DNA of 64,000 nt from Bradyrhizobium arachidis (GCF_024758505.1 NZ_CP077970.1:7502001-7566000); one strand, 5' to 3'. Shown: positions 36,010 to 45,095, numbered from the stretch's first letter. Notes: generated from the sequence alone by a model not told the origin. A program made the numbers and translations.

Positions 36010-37330
36010 GGCCATAATGCCCTCCGCGGATCAGGTTCCGGTCAAAACCTCGCATTCGATGATGCTGTGGCCCATGTGGGTTGTCCTGATCGCCGGATCG
36101 ACCGGCGCTGCATTACGTGCTGTTCGCCCTCCCAACCGTTACGTCACACCGGATGTCCCGGTGTAATGTCGTCTCGTCACGCCGCGAGAGCGGCGGGTTC
36201 ATTGTAACGTTCGTTTCTGGCCATCATCGCCCAGGCCATTCTGGCGAGTTTGTTAGCGAGTGCGATGGCCGCGACCTTGGTGGGGCGCCGGGTCAACAAT
36301 CGAGTGAGCCAGGGCCGGTGATCGGTGCCTTGGATCTTGGCATAGCGGATCACGGCGAGCGCGCCAGCCGTGAAAAGGCTGCGTAAATAGCGATCCCCTC
36401 GTTTGCTGATACTGCCAAGCTTGTCCTTGCCTCCGCTCGAGTTCTGCTTCGGCACGAGCCCAACCCAGGCCGAGAAGTCTCGTCCTGATCGAAAAGCCGT
36501 GGGATCCGCAATGCTGGCCACCAAAGCTGTGGCCAACGCCGGCCCGACGCCGGGGATCGCGTCTAGCCGTTTGCTCGTCGCATTTGATCGATGCCAGGCG
36601 TTGATGCGTCGGTCGAACTCCAGGATTTGAGCCTTTAGCGCGCGCAATTGAATGCCGAGAGCAGCAAGACATGCACGGGCTACCTCGGGGAGCCGATGGT
36701 CGGCTGTATCGGCGACGACTTCCAGCAGTTGCTCGACACCCCTGCGCCCGACAGGGGCGACAATCCCGAACTCGGCGAGATAGGCGCGGATTGAGTTGAT
36801 CACGGCTGTCTGCTGGCGGATGAAGAGGTGGCGCGCCCGGTGAAGCATCAGACAGCTCTGTTGCTCGACCGTCTTGGTCGGCACGAACCGCATGTTGGGT
36901 CTCGTGACCGCCTCGCAAATTGCCTCCGCGTCGGTGCTGTCGTTCTTCTGCCGCTTGACGTAGGGCTTCACATAGGCCGGAGGCATCAATCGCACCGTAT
37001 GCCCCAACGCCTGCAGTTCGCGGGACCAATGGTGCGATGACGCGCAAGCCTCGATGCCCACCAGGCAGGGCGGCAGCTTCTGGAAAAATGCCAGGATGTG
37101 CCGGCGCCTCAACTGACGGCGTAGGACCACCTGGCCGGCTGCATCAACGCCGTGCACTTGGAAGACTGACTTCGCGATATCCAGACCGATCGTCGAAATT
37201 GATTGCATTGGCTGCTCCTCCGAATCGTGGGAGCTTCAAAAGGCACCCACTCCTTGGCACTCTCGTGCCGGTGGAGGAGCCGTCCACAGCATCAATTCCG
37301 GACTCATGCGCCGCACCAAGCAATGCGTCA
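36010..37330 (-). mobile_element. IS110-family insertion sequence (ends approximate)
   Basis: A complete transposase gene with structured flanks: hairpins CGCCGG/CCGGCG (36091-36107) and ACACCGG/CCGGTGT (36146-36164) lie just beyond the transposase stop. A GCTCC...GGGAGC stem-loop (about 37213-37233) and CTCCTCC/GGAGGAG lie upstream. IS110 elements lack long terminal inverted repeats, so the exact ends cannot be set here. The element ends close to the 3' end of the ABC_sub_bind gene. Confidence 0.6.
36177..37208 (-). CDS. IS110-family transposase
   Basis: The 343-residue protein is full length. The N-terminal RuvC-like DEDD domain begins IGLDIAKSVFQVHGVDAAG with the catalytic Asp, then VGIEACASSHHWSRELQALG (Glu) and VKRQKNDSTDAEAICEAVTR (Asp-rich). 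The C-terminal transposase_20 domain reads LDAIPGVGPALATALVASIA through GLVPKQNSSGGKDKLGSISK and RGDRYLRSLF. The serine in this last region is the second nucleophile in recent IS110 models. It resembles the subgroup with YVKPYVKRQKND-type motifs (IS1111-like). Apparently intact and possibly active. Confidence 0.93.
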   Translation of the reverse strand: MQSISTIGLDIAKSVFQVHGVDAAGQVVLRRQLRRRHILAFFQKLPPCLVGIEACASSHHWSRELQALGHTVRLMPPAYVKPYVKRQKNDSTDAEAICEAVTRPNMRFVPTKTVEQQSCLMLHRARHLFIRQQTAVINSIRAYLAEFGIVAPVGRRGVEQLLEVVADTADHRLPEVARACLAALGIQLRALKAQILEFDRRINAWHRSNATSKRLDAIPGVGPALATALVASIADPTAFRSGRDFSAWVGLVPKQNSSGGKDKLGSISKRGDRYLRSLFTAGALAVIRYAKIQGTDHRPWLTRLLTRRPTKVAAIALANKLARMAWAMMARNERYNEPAALAA

Positions 37331-37336
37331 CTAACG

Positions 37337-38320
37337 TCATTCAATCACTTCGTCGGCGCGAGCAAGCAGCGCCGGTGGCACCGTAAGACCGAGTACGTTC
37401 GCAGTCTTGAGATTGATCACCAGTTCGAACTTGGTTGGCTGCTCCACGGGAAGATCGGCGGGCTTTGCCCCTTTTAGAATGCGGTCGATGTAATTCGCAG
37501 CCCGCCGCCAGATGTCCGGAAAGCTCGCCGCATAGGACATCAAGCCGCCGGCCTCGACGTGAGGCCGGTTCGTATACATCGTCGGCAGCCTATGTTGCAC
37601 GCCGAGTTGGGCAACTCGCTTGCGATGTACGCCGAACATCGGATCACCAAAGACGAATAGAGCTTCCGCGGCGGCTTTGGTCATCTCGTCGAATGCGCTA
37701 TCGAAATTCTCCGGAGCTTGCACGTCAAATACCTTGAGCTCGATTCCGAGCGATCGTGCTGCGGGTTCAAGAATATCCATCATCGGCCCATGATTGAGAC
37801 CGGTGGAATTGGAAAGAACCGCGAGGCGGCGCAGATCCGGCACAACCTCGCGCAAGAAACCCAGGTCCTTGCCGAAGATTTCCGGTCCGTCACCGTAGGT
37901 CACGCCGGTGACGTTGCCTCCGGGTCGGGCGAGGCTGGCGACGAGCCCATGCCGTACCGGGTTGTCTAACGAGATGCCGACGATCGGGATGGATTGGGTC
38001 GCGTCCTTCGCCGCAAGTGCAGCCGGTGTTGGCGATGCCGCGATCACGTCGACCTTGCTTTCGACCAGCTCCGCTGCGAGAGCGGGCAGGCGTTCGTAGC
38101 GACCTTCGGAGAAGCGAAATTCAAAACTGATGTTCTTGCCATCAACCCATCCGATTTCCCGCAGCCGCTGACGCAGGACCTCGAGCAGCGCGGGGTCCAT
38201 AGAACCCGAGCCGAGATAGCCGATCCGATAGAGGCGTCCGACCTGCTGCGCGCGGCTCACCGCGGGCAGCAGAAGCGCGCTGCTACCACTGAGCAGAATG
38301 CAGAACTCGCGCCGTCTCAT
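37337..38320 (-). CDS. ABC_sub_bind-type solute-binding protein
   Basis: About 327 residues from the ATG at 38320 (GGGGGG 8 bases upstream); the longer open frame to 38689 includes unrelated DNA. It starts MRRREFCILLSGSSALLLPA, a Tat-like or Sec leader, then YRIGYLGSGSMDPALLEVLR, IAASPTPAALAAKDATQSIP, RPGGNVTGVTYGDGPEIFGK and the typical C-terminus PPALLARADEVIE. This periplasmic family is highly multicopy in Bradyrhizobiaceae, often without adjacent permease genes, as here. Ligand unknown. Fragments of the same 3' end occur at 42286, 47269 and 59152. Confidence 0.88.
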   Translation of the reverse strand: MRRREFCILLSGSSALLLPAVSRAQQVGRLYRIGYLGSGSMDPALLEVLRQRLREIGWVDGKNISFEFRFSEGRYERLPALAAELVESKVDVIAASPTPAALAAKDATQSIPIVGISLDNPVRHGLVASLARPGGNVTGVTYGDGPEIFGKDLGFLREVVPDLRRLAVLSNSTGLNHGPMMDILEPAARSLGIELKVFDVQAPENFDSAFDEMTKAAAEALFVFGDPMFGVHRKRVAQLGVQHRLPTMYTNRPHVEAGGLMSYAASFPDIWRRAANYIDRILKGAKPADLPVEQPTKFELVINLKTANVLGLTVPPALLARADEVIE

Positions 38321-38405
38321 GCGTACCCCCCAGTGACCGAACGTCCGAGTCGTACCGCCGTCGTGGGCATGCGTAAATGTCGCAGCACGAACCGTCTGAT
38401 TTGTG

Positions 38406-38470
38406 TGGGTGAAGCGGCAGGCGACTTCACCCTTCACTCCAGTCGCTTCCAAAATCGCCCGCTCGATGAC
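38406..38470 (-). pseudogene. Fragment of an alkyl-DHAP-synthase-like gene
   Basis: The minus strand reads IERAILEATGVKGEVACRFT, almost identical to ERAILEATGVKGEVTCRFTH in the intact flavoprotein gene (DNA about 46780-46840). About 60 bp match at roughly 85-90% by eye. No other part of that gene is found around it. Confidence 0.7.
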
Positions 38471-38562
38471 GTATCGCTGCCACATCATGCACACGATCGG
38501 GTGGTGAGATTGTTTTCGGGTCGGATGGGGCAGCGGATGTACCTGATCCCGACGATCGGAAA

Positions 38563-38599
38563 GCCCCCGGAGAGCCACAGCTCCCGGGGGCCTGTTTTT
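38563..38599 (+). terminator. Strong intrinsic terminator
   Basis: GCCCCCGG (38563-38570) pairs with CCGGGGGC (38584-38591), followed by CTG and TTTTT. No annotated plus-strand gene precedes it; it separates upstream transcription from the structured segment that follows. Confidence 0.65.
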
Positions 38600-38709
38600 G
38601 CCGCTGCAAGTTTCGGAAGGCGACCACGCACCTTGGAATAGGGCAGGCTTGCTGGCTGGTAACTGCCCGCCATAGTGGTTAGTTTGCAAATCAGGGGTTG
38701 CGACCAGTA

Positions 38710-38823
38710 ATGGATAGCATTCCCTTCTTGGCCTCCTTTGAGGAGGTCGTTTACCCTCCCGTTGGCATGGGAGAGGAAGGTGGAGATGGAAGGGGCATGC
38801 GCCCTCGAGGCCTTAGCCCGTAG
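38710..38823 (+). CDS. Possible 37-residue peptide
   Basis: It starts MDSIPFLASFEEVVYPPVGM and ends RGMRPRGLSP, 20 bp before the 38844 terminator. AGGGG lies about 14 bases upstream, a little far. It overlaps the hairpins of the candidate RNA. Listed because it would otherwise be missed; weak. Confidence 0.2.
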   Translation: MDSIPFLASFEEVVYPPVGMGEEGGDGRGMRPRGLSP

Positions 38824-38843
38824 CACGCCATCCACCAATTGCT

Positions 38844-38873
38844 AAAAGCCCTAGCTGAAAAGCTAGGGCTTTT
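38844..38873 (+). terminator. Perfect 13-bp intrinsic terminator
   Basis: AAAAGCCCTAGCT and AGCTAGGGCTTTT with a GAAA tetraloop. The flanking A and T runs would make it functional on either strand. Confidence 0.75.
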
Positions 38874-39024
38874 GCATTCTTGACCTTGATCACCTGCCTT
38901 GATCTGTCGCTCACATCCACGATGGGCAATTCGGTTTGACCGTGTGCCGATCACAGTGTCCGCGAGTGGGGAAGTGGCTCCGCTGCCCCGGCGACAGATC
39001 GGCCCGGGCGAGCTCTGCGAGCCT

Positions 39025-39219
39025 TTAGCTGCGCGTGGCGGCGCGGAAACCGACGAAGCTTAACGCGCCCGCCACGGTGACCGCAATCCAGCTCGCCCAG
39101 ATCGGCACATCGATGCCATTCAAGGTGACGGACCACCCCATTATAATCCGGATCAACTGCAGAAGCGCGATCAGGGCAAAGATGGCGGCGGCAAGCCTGC
39201 AAAAGGTTCTTATGGTCAT
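39025..39219 (-). CDS. Small two-helix membrane protein, 64 residues
   Basis: The ATG at 39219 has GGAG 8 bases upstream. MTIRTFCRLAAAIFALIALL begins the first helix; the second is ASWIAVTVAGALSFVGFRAA. The short periplasmic or cytoplasmic loop GWSVTLNGIDVPIW looks conserved in type. Function unknown. The longer open frame to 39294 adds Pro/Arg-rich non-coding sequence. Confidence 0.75.
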   Translation of the reverse strand: MTIRTFCRLAAAIFALIALLQLIRIIMGWSVTLNGIDVPIWASWIAVTVAGALSFVGFRAATRS

Positions 39220-39554
39220 TGCCCATCTCCGAGGCGCACGAGGACGTGCTCGTCCCCCGCAGCCAAAATGGGGAGGGGCCGGCGCGGCGGCCACTCCCTT
39301 AAGCAGGGAAGTTGCTTAACAGAGCCATTCTCGATGTGTCGCACAATCGCCGCTTCGCGACGCCGCGAGTCCGGGTCACGTCCGCTTTTGGGCGCGCAAC
39401 CGGATATTCGGACTGACCTGCATGGCTCAGAAGGCCAGGAGCGGACTTCTCTAACCTGGCTGCGTGGGAGCGAATGCTCAAGCAAGAAGCGCAGCATTTC
39501 ACTTGCGGCGTCCGGTCCTCGCGGATCAGAGCTAGCAGGGCTGCCTCCCGAGGC
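39220..39554. other. Gene-free stretch with PKAD-type repeat
   Basis: The minus strand translates to RPKADVTRTRGVAKRR near 39350-39400, another decayed copy of the PKAD repeat family. Otherwise nothing. Confidence 0.45.
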
Positions 39555-40838
39555 TCAGGCCAAAGATAGGACTGCGATTGCACGATTGAGTTGAGGATCA
39601 CCTGGACCCATGGAGGCCGGGTCAGCTTGGACCTCGATCGTCGGTGCGACGCCAACGCCTTCCAACCGCTCGCCGTCGACCTGCACGTCCCCGACGGCGA
39701 GCAACAGCAAGCCGCCGTCAATGAGAAATGCCGTCGCAGCGAGGACAGCTCCCTCGGTCCGGCTGCCGATGACCTCGCCAAGCCGATATTTCTTGAAGCC
39801 ATAGGCAAGGATCTCCTTGCCGCTGCGGGTGCCACCGTTGACAAGCATGGCGACAGGCTTGCGCCACTTCACGTTCTCGAGTTGGCTGGCGCCATTGCGA
39901 TCAGTGACCTGCATCGTCGGCGCTCGCGTGTTGAACAAATCAAGATACCCGGGGATCGCGCCGCCCCAGCCATCGCGCAAGTCCCAGATCAGCGCGTCGG
40001 CGCCGTTCAGGGGGCTCTCCGATACAAGATGCTCGAGCGTCCGCTGATACACGGAGCCAGCGTAGCACCAGACATGAACATAACCGATGCTTCGGCCGTT
40101 GGCCGGTATTATACGGGCACTGGCCTTCAAGCCGTCCAGGAACATTTTGTTGGGCTCAATTTCGACCGGGGTAACCGATATTTGCATAAACGCGCCGGCA
40201 CGACGCAGCCCCAGCACAACTTCCTTGCCGACCTCGCCACGGAATGACTGTACTGGCTGAAACGGTGCGCCATCGGCGAAGACGATCACATCGCCAGCGA
40301 GCAGGCCGGCTTGTTGGGCCGGCGTGCCTTCTATAACGCCGGTGATCATGTTGCGACCCTGCATGTCGAGACGCGAGAGGACGCCAATGCCGGGATAGGA
40401 GATGCGGCCACCCGGAAAAACACGCTCGAGTCCGCGCCGCCTTAACGCACCAGCAAAGATATCGGAAAGCTGGTAGTACTCTGGTTCGTACGGTGTGTAG
40501 TAGCGGGTGTGCGAAGCATGCAGCTCAGAGAGCATGCTATTAATGACGCCGGCCAGCGCCTCTTCGGAGCTCGCCCGCGTGGCGTCCGGCAAGTAACGTT
40601 CCCGGACCGCCGACCAATCGAGCCCGTGTAGGTGCGGATCGTAGAACCGGTCTCGTACGGTCCGCCATACCTCCTCGAACGTGGCGATGCGTGCGGGCAC
40701 GGCTTGGGATGTGGCCGAATTCGCTGCTTCTTGCTGCTCGGCCCGCAACACCGTTGGAGTCAGAGCTGATGCCGTGGCCATTGACGTGAGCCGCAAAAAG
40801 TGGCGGCGCGACGGTGCTGAGTTGATTACCTTCTTCAT
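39555..40838 (-). CDS. S41-family peptidase-like protein with Tat-type signal
   Basis: About 427 residues from the ATG at 40838, giving a leader with SRRHFLRLTSMATASALTP. A CtpA-type N-terminal helical domain (VWRTVRDRFYDPHLHGLDWS, SMLSELHASHTRYYTP) is followed by a PDZ-like domain (ITGVIEGTPAQQAGLLAGDV). The S41 core then follows (ALIWDLRDGWGGAIPGYLDL). The nucleophile region reads VNGGTRSGKEILAYGFKKY. Where active CtpA enzymes have GxxTxGKG, this protein has GSRTEGAVLAA, so the usual catalytic lysine is missing. It may use another base or be a pseudoenzyme. A periplasmic location is expected. Monocistronic. Confidence 0.82.
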   Translation of the reverse strand: MKKVINSAPSRRHFLRLTSMATASALTPTVLRAEQQEAANSATSQAVPARIATFEEVWRTVRDRFYDPHLHGLDWSAVRERYLPDATRASSEEALAGVINSMLSELHASHTRYYTPYEPEYYQLSDIFAGALRRRGLERVFPGGRISYPGIGVLSRLDMQGRNMITGVIEGTPAQQAGLLAGDVIVFADGAPFQPVQSFRGEVGKEVVLGLRRAGAFMQISVTPVEIEPNKMFLDGLKASARIIPANGRSIGYVHVWCYAGSVYQRTLEHLVSESPLNGADALIWDLRDGWGGAIPGYLDLFNTRAPTMQVTDRNGASQLENVKWRKPVAMLVNGGTRSGKEILAYGFKKYRLGEVIGSRTEGAVLAATAFLIDGGLLLLAVGDVQVDGERLEGVGVAPTIEVQADPASMGPGDPQLNRAIAVLSLA

Positions 40839-41024
40839 CGTGCAACCTTGCGATGGAGCTCGTCGCTGTCCCGACAATCGGACATTCTCGGAGCCAGAGG
40901 GGATGTCTCAAACGGGCCGAAAGCGGCCATTGAACCGGATTTGCGGCCGCGCACGCCAATCCGCTGTTTCGTTGGGTTACGATCGACGCAATCCAGTTCG
41001 CCGCTGCAGTTCTGCAGCGTTACC

Positions 41025-42194
41025 TCAACGCGCGCTGAAGGTAAGGCCGGCGCGCTCCTTCAGACGCTCGCGCAACGCCGGACCCATCAGCGCGCCCGGC
41101 GTCCAGATGCCGCCCTCGCCCTGCACGTCGCGCACGAGGCAGAGAGCGCTTTCGGCGATCATCTTGCTGGTCGAGCCATAGCCCGGATCGCGGTCGCCCG
41201 TGACTACGGCCTCGACCCGTCGGCCATCCGGCTGCTCGCCCAGGAAGAGGATGTCGTAGAAGCCCTTCTCACGCTGTTCCCGAGTCGGGCCTGCGCCGTG
41301 TTTGAGGCCGCCGATCCCGAACAAGGAAACCATCGTGGCGAACGTCTCCGTCGTCACGCGACCGATTTCCCCCAAACCCGGCGCGACCATCATCTCGTCG
41401 TAAACGAAGTCCGGGCCGTAGGGATGCCCCAACAGGAAATTCGTGCGGTGCACGTTCTTGGTGTTGACCGGCGCCATGGGGAACGGCACGAGCAACACGT
41501 TCATGCTCGGGTCGTATTCGGGGATGAGGCCCGACGGCTGAGACGGCCCGGTGAACCCCGGCGTCAACGCGAAGGGATCGGTCAGCAGCCGGATTAGGGC
41601 CGGGTCGCGCGCGGCGGCCGCCAACGTCGCCTGGGCGCTCGCCGCGGTGCCGCCCGACATGCCGCCTTTCACCTTGCGTAGGCGGGCTTTAACCCGCCGC
41701 GCGGGGCGTCCGAATTTCTCGCGCGCCTTCTCCTGCAACGTGAGCACGCCGAGATCGAACGGGATGGAATCGAAGCCGCAGGAGAAGACGATGCGCGCGC
41801 CGGTCCGTTTCGCCTCTTCGTGATGGGCGTCGATCATGCGCCGCATCCACGCCGGTTCGCCGCACAGATCGACATAGCCAGTGCCCGTGGCCACGCAGGC
41901 GGCCACAAGCTCGGGGCCGTAGAGCTGATAAGGCCCGACCGTCGTGATAATCACGGCCGCACGTTCGCACATCGAACGTAGGCTGGCCGGCTCGCCGGCA
42001 TCCGCCTTCACCAAAGGCAAATCGTCTGGTGCGCCGATGTCGGCACGCACCTTCTGGAGCTTGTCGGTCGAGCGTCCCGCGATCGCCCAGGACGGAGCAT
42101 CGTCGCCGCGATAGGACGTCGCCAGATATTCGGCGATGAGACGGCCGGTGTAACCCGTCGCGCCATAGACGATGAGGTCGAAGTCCCGCTTCAC
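41025..42194 (-). CDS. Saccharopine-dehydrogenase-like NAD(P) oxidoreductase
   Basis: The 389-residue protein has a Rossmann start FDLIVYGATGYTGRLIAEYL, then WAIAGRSTDKLQKV and ITTVGPYQLYGPELVAACVA with TGYVDLCGEPAWMRRMIDAH. This matches the saccharopine dehydrogenase NADP-binding family that includes trans-acting enoyl reductases of mycobacterial lipid synthesis. The C-terminal half ends TSKMIAESALCLVRDVQGEG and GIWTPGALMGPALRERL. Probably a soluble or membrane-associated reductase of lipid metabolism; substrate unknown. Confidence 0.85.
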   Translation of the reverse strand: MKRDFDLIVYGATGYTGRLIAEYLATSYRGDDAPSWAIAGRSTDKLQKVRADIGAPDDLPLVKADAGEPASLRSMCERAAVIITTVGPYQLYGPELVAACVATGTGYVDLCGEPAWMRRMIDAHHEEAKRTGARIVFSCGFDSIPFDLGVLTLQEKAREKFGRPARRVKARLRKVKGGMSGGTAASAQATLAAAARDPALIRLLTDPFALTPGFTGPSQPSGLIPEYDPSMNVLLVPFPMAPVNTKNVHRTNFLLGHPYGPDFVYDEMMVAPGLGEIGRVTTETFATMVSLFGIGGLKHGAGPTREQREKGFYDILFLGEQPDGRRVEAVVTGDRDPGYGSTSKMIAESALCLVRDVQGEGGIWTPGALMGPALRERLKERAGLTFSAR

Positions 42195-42864
42195 GACGCT
42201 GGTCCTCCTCGAGACCCGGGCGAGCGCTACCCCTTACTCGGACCGGTCTTCCGCCGGCTGGATTGCACCATCTTGCCTAGCGCACTCATTCGATCACCTC
42301 GTCGGCGCGGGCCGGGCAGGCGCCTAAGAGGTGGGGATGCCAGGCCATTTTATGCTGTCCCTGAGCCCGGCGAGACACGAGGACGCGCAGCAAGTGCCAT
42401 TCGAGGGGGCAGCCGCTTTCATTGAACCGTCCCATCGCGTTTGACGGAGGATACCACAGTTCCTGTCTTGGGGCGCGCAACGTCCGGTTGGAGTCAATAC
42501 GCCATTTTGACCGCGGACGAGCCACTTCCGGTCTCCCTCGATAAGCGGACAGTTTCCGGGCCGGTCGGCATGTCCCAAACGGGCCAACACCGGAAGAACT
42601 CAGGGTGAGGAAATCTCGTCCGAGCGCTCGAGAGCAGACATCGAGGCGGACGAGGAGTCGATCGGTGTCGCAAAAGCGACGCAGCACTGACGGGTCGGAT
42701 TGCGGGAGCCGAAGCCTCGTGTTGCCCCGGAAGCAGAAGGAGCGAACGCGACTCCGGCAGCAGCCGCAAGGTCCTCGTGATTCCGCTAGTCAAATCGCAC
42801 ACGTGCAGCAAATGCTGCCGCACGCGGCGGTCTCAGATACGAAACCTGTTGACAGGGATCGGCT
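42195..42864. other. Gene-free stretch with gene remnants
   Basis: About 670 bp. It starts with the ABC_sub_bind 3' remnant (42286-42325) and contains a GQKR-type repeat at 42565-42600 (ATGTCCCAAACGGGCCAACA). No intact gene. Confidence 0.5.
42286..42325 (-). pseudogene. 3'-end remnant of an ABC_sub_bind gene
   Basis: The minus strand reads ACPARADEVIE followed by TGA, like the ARADEVIE end of the intact gene at 37337-38320. The rest of the gene is not recognisable upstream. Confidence 0.6.
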
Positions 42865-43419
42865 TCATTCGTCCTTCCATTTGATCGAGCAGCCAATAGA
42901 CGCCTTTTGGTCAGCCGGCGCCAGACCGGTGGTCGCAATCGCGCGCATGGCCTCGACAAGCTCTCGGGGCGCCCCCGCGCGAGGCGGAGTTGTACGCCCT
43001 TCGTCGAGCCGGCCGCGATACTTGAGCTTGCGGTCGGCGTTATAACCGAAGAAGTCCGGCGTACAGACCGCCCCGTACGCCCGAGCGACTGTCTGGGTCT
43101 CGTCGTGGAGATATGGAAACGGGAAATCATAAGCCTTCGCGAAACGTTTCATATTCTCAAATGAGTCTTCGGGATAGCTCGCCGCATCGTTCGAGCAAAT
43201 CGCCGCAAAGCCTATGCTCTCCGACATCAGCACGCGGGCGTCCGAAACCATGCGGTCGATCACCGCTTTAACATAGGGACAATGGTTGCAGATGAAGACG
43301 ACGACCGTGCCTTTTTCGCCCGCAACGTCGTCCAGTGCGTAAGTCTTGCCATCGGTGGCCGGAAGCTGGAACACCGGCGCCAGCGTATCAAGAACGACTT
43401 GGGTAGCTGCTGTCGCCAT
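42865..43419 (-). CDS. Thioredoxin-family (AhpC/TSA-like redoxin) protein
   Basis: About 184 residues from the ATG at 43419 (GGAGGT 6-7 bases upstream). The thioredoxin fold starts DTLAPVFQLPATDGKTYALD, with redox motif VFICNHCPYVKAVIDRM (CxxC as CNHC). It continues FPFPYLHDETQTVARAYGAV then CTPDFFGYNADRKLKYRGRL, typical of the RedoxinA-like 'thioredoxin family protein' group of ~185 residues. Cytoplasmic, no signal peptide. Likely thiol-disulfide or peroxide reductase. Confidence 0.88.
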   Translation of the reverse strand: MATAATQVVLDTLAPVFQLPATDGKTYALDDVAGEKGTVVVFICNHCPYVKAVIDRMVSDARVLMSESIGFAAICSNDAASYPEDSFENMKRFAKAYDFPFPYLHDETQTVARAYGAVCTPDFFGYNADRKLKYRGRLDEGRTTPPRAGAPRELVEAMRAIATTGLAPADQKASIGCSIKWKDE

Positions 43420-43688
43420 ATCGCACCTCCTTGCGCCCAGATATATGCTGACGACGGCCTGCTGGGGCACCGCTTCTAAAGCCTGCTCTCAGTCGCGTCG
43501 TTTTGGCCATACGTTAGCCAATTTCCGGTCGACCCTTAACAGCCGCCATTGGGACGAGCGCGGGATTTCGTCGGTTGGCCACGAACGGACGTTAGCAGCT
43601 CCAATGTCCCGGCGCGCGGGGCTGAAACTGTGATAAACTGCTGTCCAAAGTTTGTTCGTCCGGCGGCTCTGAATGACTGTCTCGACAC

Positions 43689-44531
43689 TCACCGCCGGGT
43701 GCGCTCCTGCGATTTTCTTTCGCCGATCAGACAGGGCACCCGGGGCTCTTTCTCGGCGGCTGGGACGATCCCGCTCTCTGACGTGAGGCCCGCAACTTCT
43801 CGAACAAGCTTGGTCCGGATCGCTTCCTGAAATTTTTCGCGATCTTTGATCGTGATAATGAAGGCGCCCGGCCCTCCGATCACGCAGTCCTCGTAATAGA
43901 GATCGAGATTCTCGATATCGGTCGTCGAGAGGGATGGCTCCTTCACCATGATCGGGAGGCCGTTGATGATGATGCCTTTCTCGAGGGCAGCGTCTCGCGC
44001 GCCGGTTACGGGGGCTCCGTCGTTGTTCGGCCCATCGCCGGAAATGTCGATGACGCGCCGCAACCCGCGATACGGATTCTCTTCGAATAGCTGCAGTGCG
44101 AAATTAATCGCACCGGAAATTGAGGTACTCGAACCTCGGCGAACCGGCGTTTTCATGATCTCGGCGGCCACGGCATCCGCCGATTCCGGGCCGTCGATCA
44201 CGCGCCAGGGAATGATGATCTTGTCGTCGCCCGACATCGACCACTCGAAATAGGTCACGGCCACCTTGCTGCCCGGAACGGCACTCAGCGCCTGCAGGAA
44301 GTCTTTCGACACGATGGCCTGTGCATAGCCCTCGCGCTGAACGGCAAGTTCGTCCATATCCATCGAATAGGAGACGTCGACGGCGATAACGAGCTCGACA
44401 TTGACGGATGATACATTGTGTTTGGTGTCGGCGAATCGAGATTTCGGGTTCGGCGCGGCAATGCCAGCAACGTCGCCTCCAACTAGCGTCCCCGCAACAA
44501 GCACCGCCCCGATCGAGACACACCAGCGCAT
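43689..44531 (-). CDS. DUF1194 von Willebrand factor A domain protein
   Basis: The 280-residue precursor has a signal (MRWCVSIGAVLVAGTLVGGD). The VWA domain starts NVELVIAVDVSYSMDMDELA with the MIDAS DxSxS motif. VRRGSSTSISGAINFALQLF and RRVIDISGDGPNNDGAPVTG supply the other MIDAS residues. Family DUF1194 is common in alphaproteobacteria; its function is not established, and a periplasmic metal-dependent adhesion or assembly role is inferred. Monocistronic. Confidence 0.88.
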   Translation of the reverse strand: MRWCVSIGAVLVAGTLVGGDVAGIAAPNPKSRFADTKHNVSSVNVELVIAVDVSYSMDMDELAVQREGYAQAIVSKDFLQALSAVPGSKVAVTYFEWSMSGDDKIIIPWRVIDGPESADAVAAEIMKTPVRRGSSTSISGAINFALQLFEENPYRGLRRVIDISGDGPNNDGAPVTGARDAALEKGIIINGLPIMVKEPSLSTTDIENLDLYYEDCVIGGPGAFIITIKDREKFQEAIRTKLVREVAGLTSESGIVPAAEKEPRVPCLIGERKSQERTRR

Positions 44532-45095
44532 GGCGGCCCTCCCGTCCTTTCACGAGCATGGTGACACCCAAAACGCGCACCGAAAAGCGGAAATATGCAA
44601 TTGTCGTCCACCTTCGCAGCAATCGAGGCGGAGCTCCCTTCATGCCGCTCGCATAGCGAGCCGCAGTTAGAAAGACGCGCTGCACAAGGAGGTTCCTGGA
44701 TCACGATGGAACGGGATGTCTGCTCGGGGTCATGAACGACAAAACTCAAGGTGAGCACAATGGGTCTGCTACCGGTGGGGAATAGGTTCGGCCGACCTTT
44801 TCCGAGGACCGCCTCGCGGCGCTCAAGAACGAGTACGCGCAAGCTGCGATGCCACCCTCGAATCTCCGCTACGGCTATGTTCGCGCCGCCTAAACGCCCT
44901 CGGCTGCGGCGGCGGAGCAGCCAAGCTTCGTTGCCGCAGCGTCGGCCGCCGGGACAGGGATGTCGATCGGGTCAGAAGCAGGCCAGCGCGATTTGAACGG
45001 TCACCATGTTCGGGAGTTCAATCCTTCGCGCAACGAGCATCACGGGAAACGGAGCTTAAGGTGGAAGCTGCGGCCATTGGAGAAGGAGTGACGCC
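44532..45095. other. Gene-free stretch
   Basis: About 560 bp with short arginine-rich open frames only. A GGGTCAGAAGCAGG copy of the GQKR repeat lies near 44970. Confidence 0.45.

Larger units (their letters stand above)
38600..38873 (+). ncRNA. Candidate structured RNA between two terminators
   Basis: This 270-bp segment holds hairpins CCTCC/GGAGG (38732-38746) and CTCCC/GGGAG (38756-38773) and ends in a perfect terminator. It is bounded upstream by another terminator. It has no homology I recognise. An IS200/IS605-derived palindrome-ended element is an alternative. It also contains a 37-residue open frame. Confidence 0.3.
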
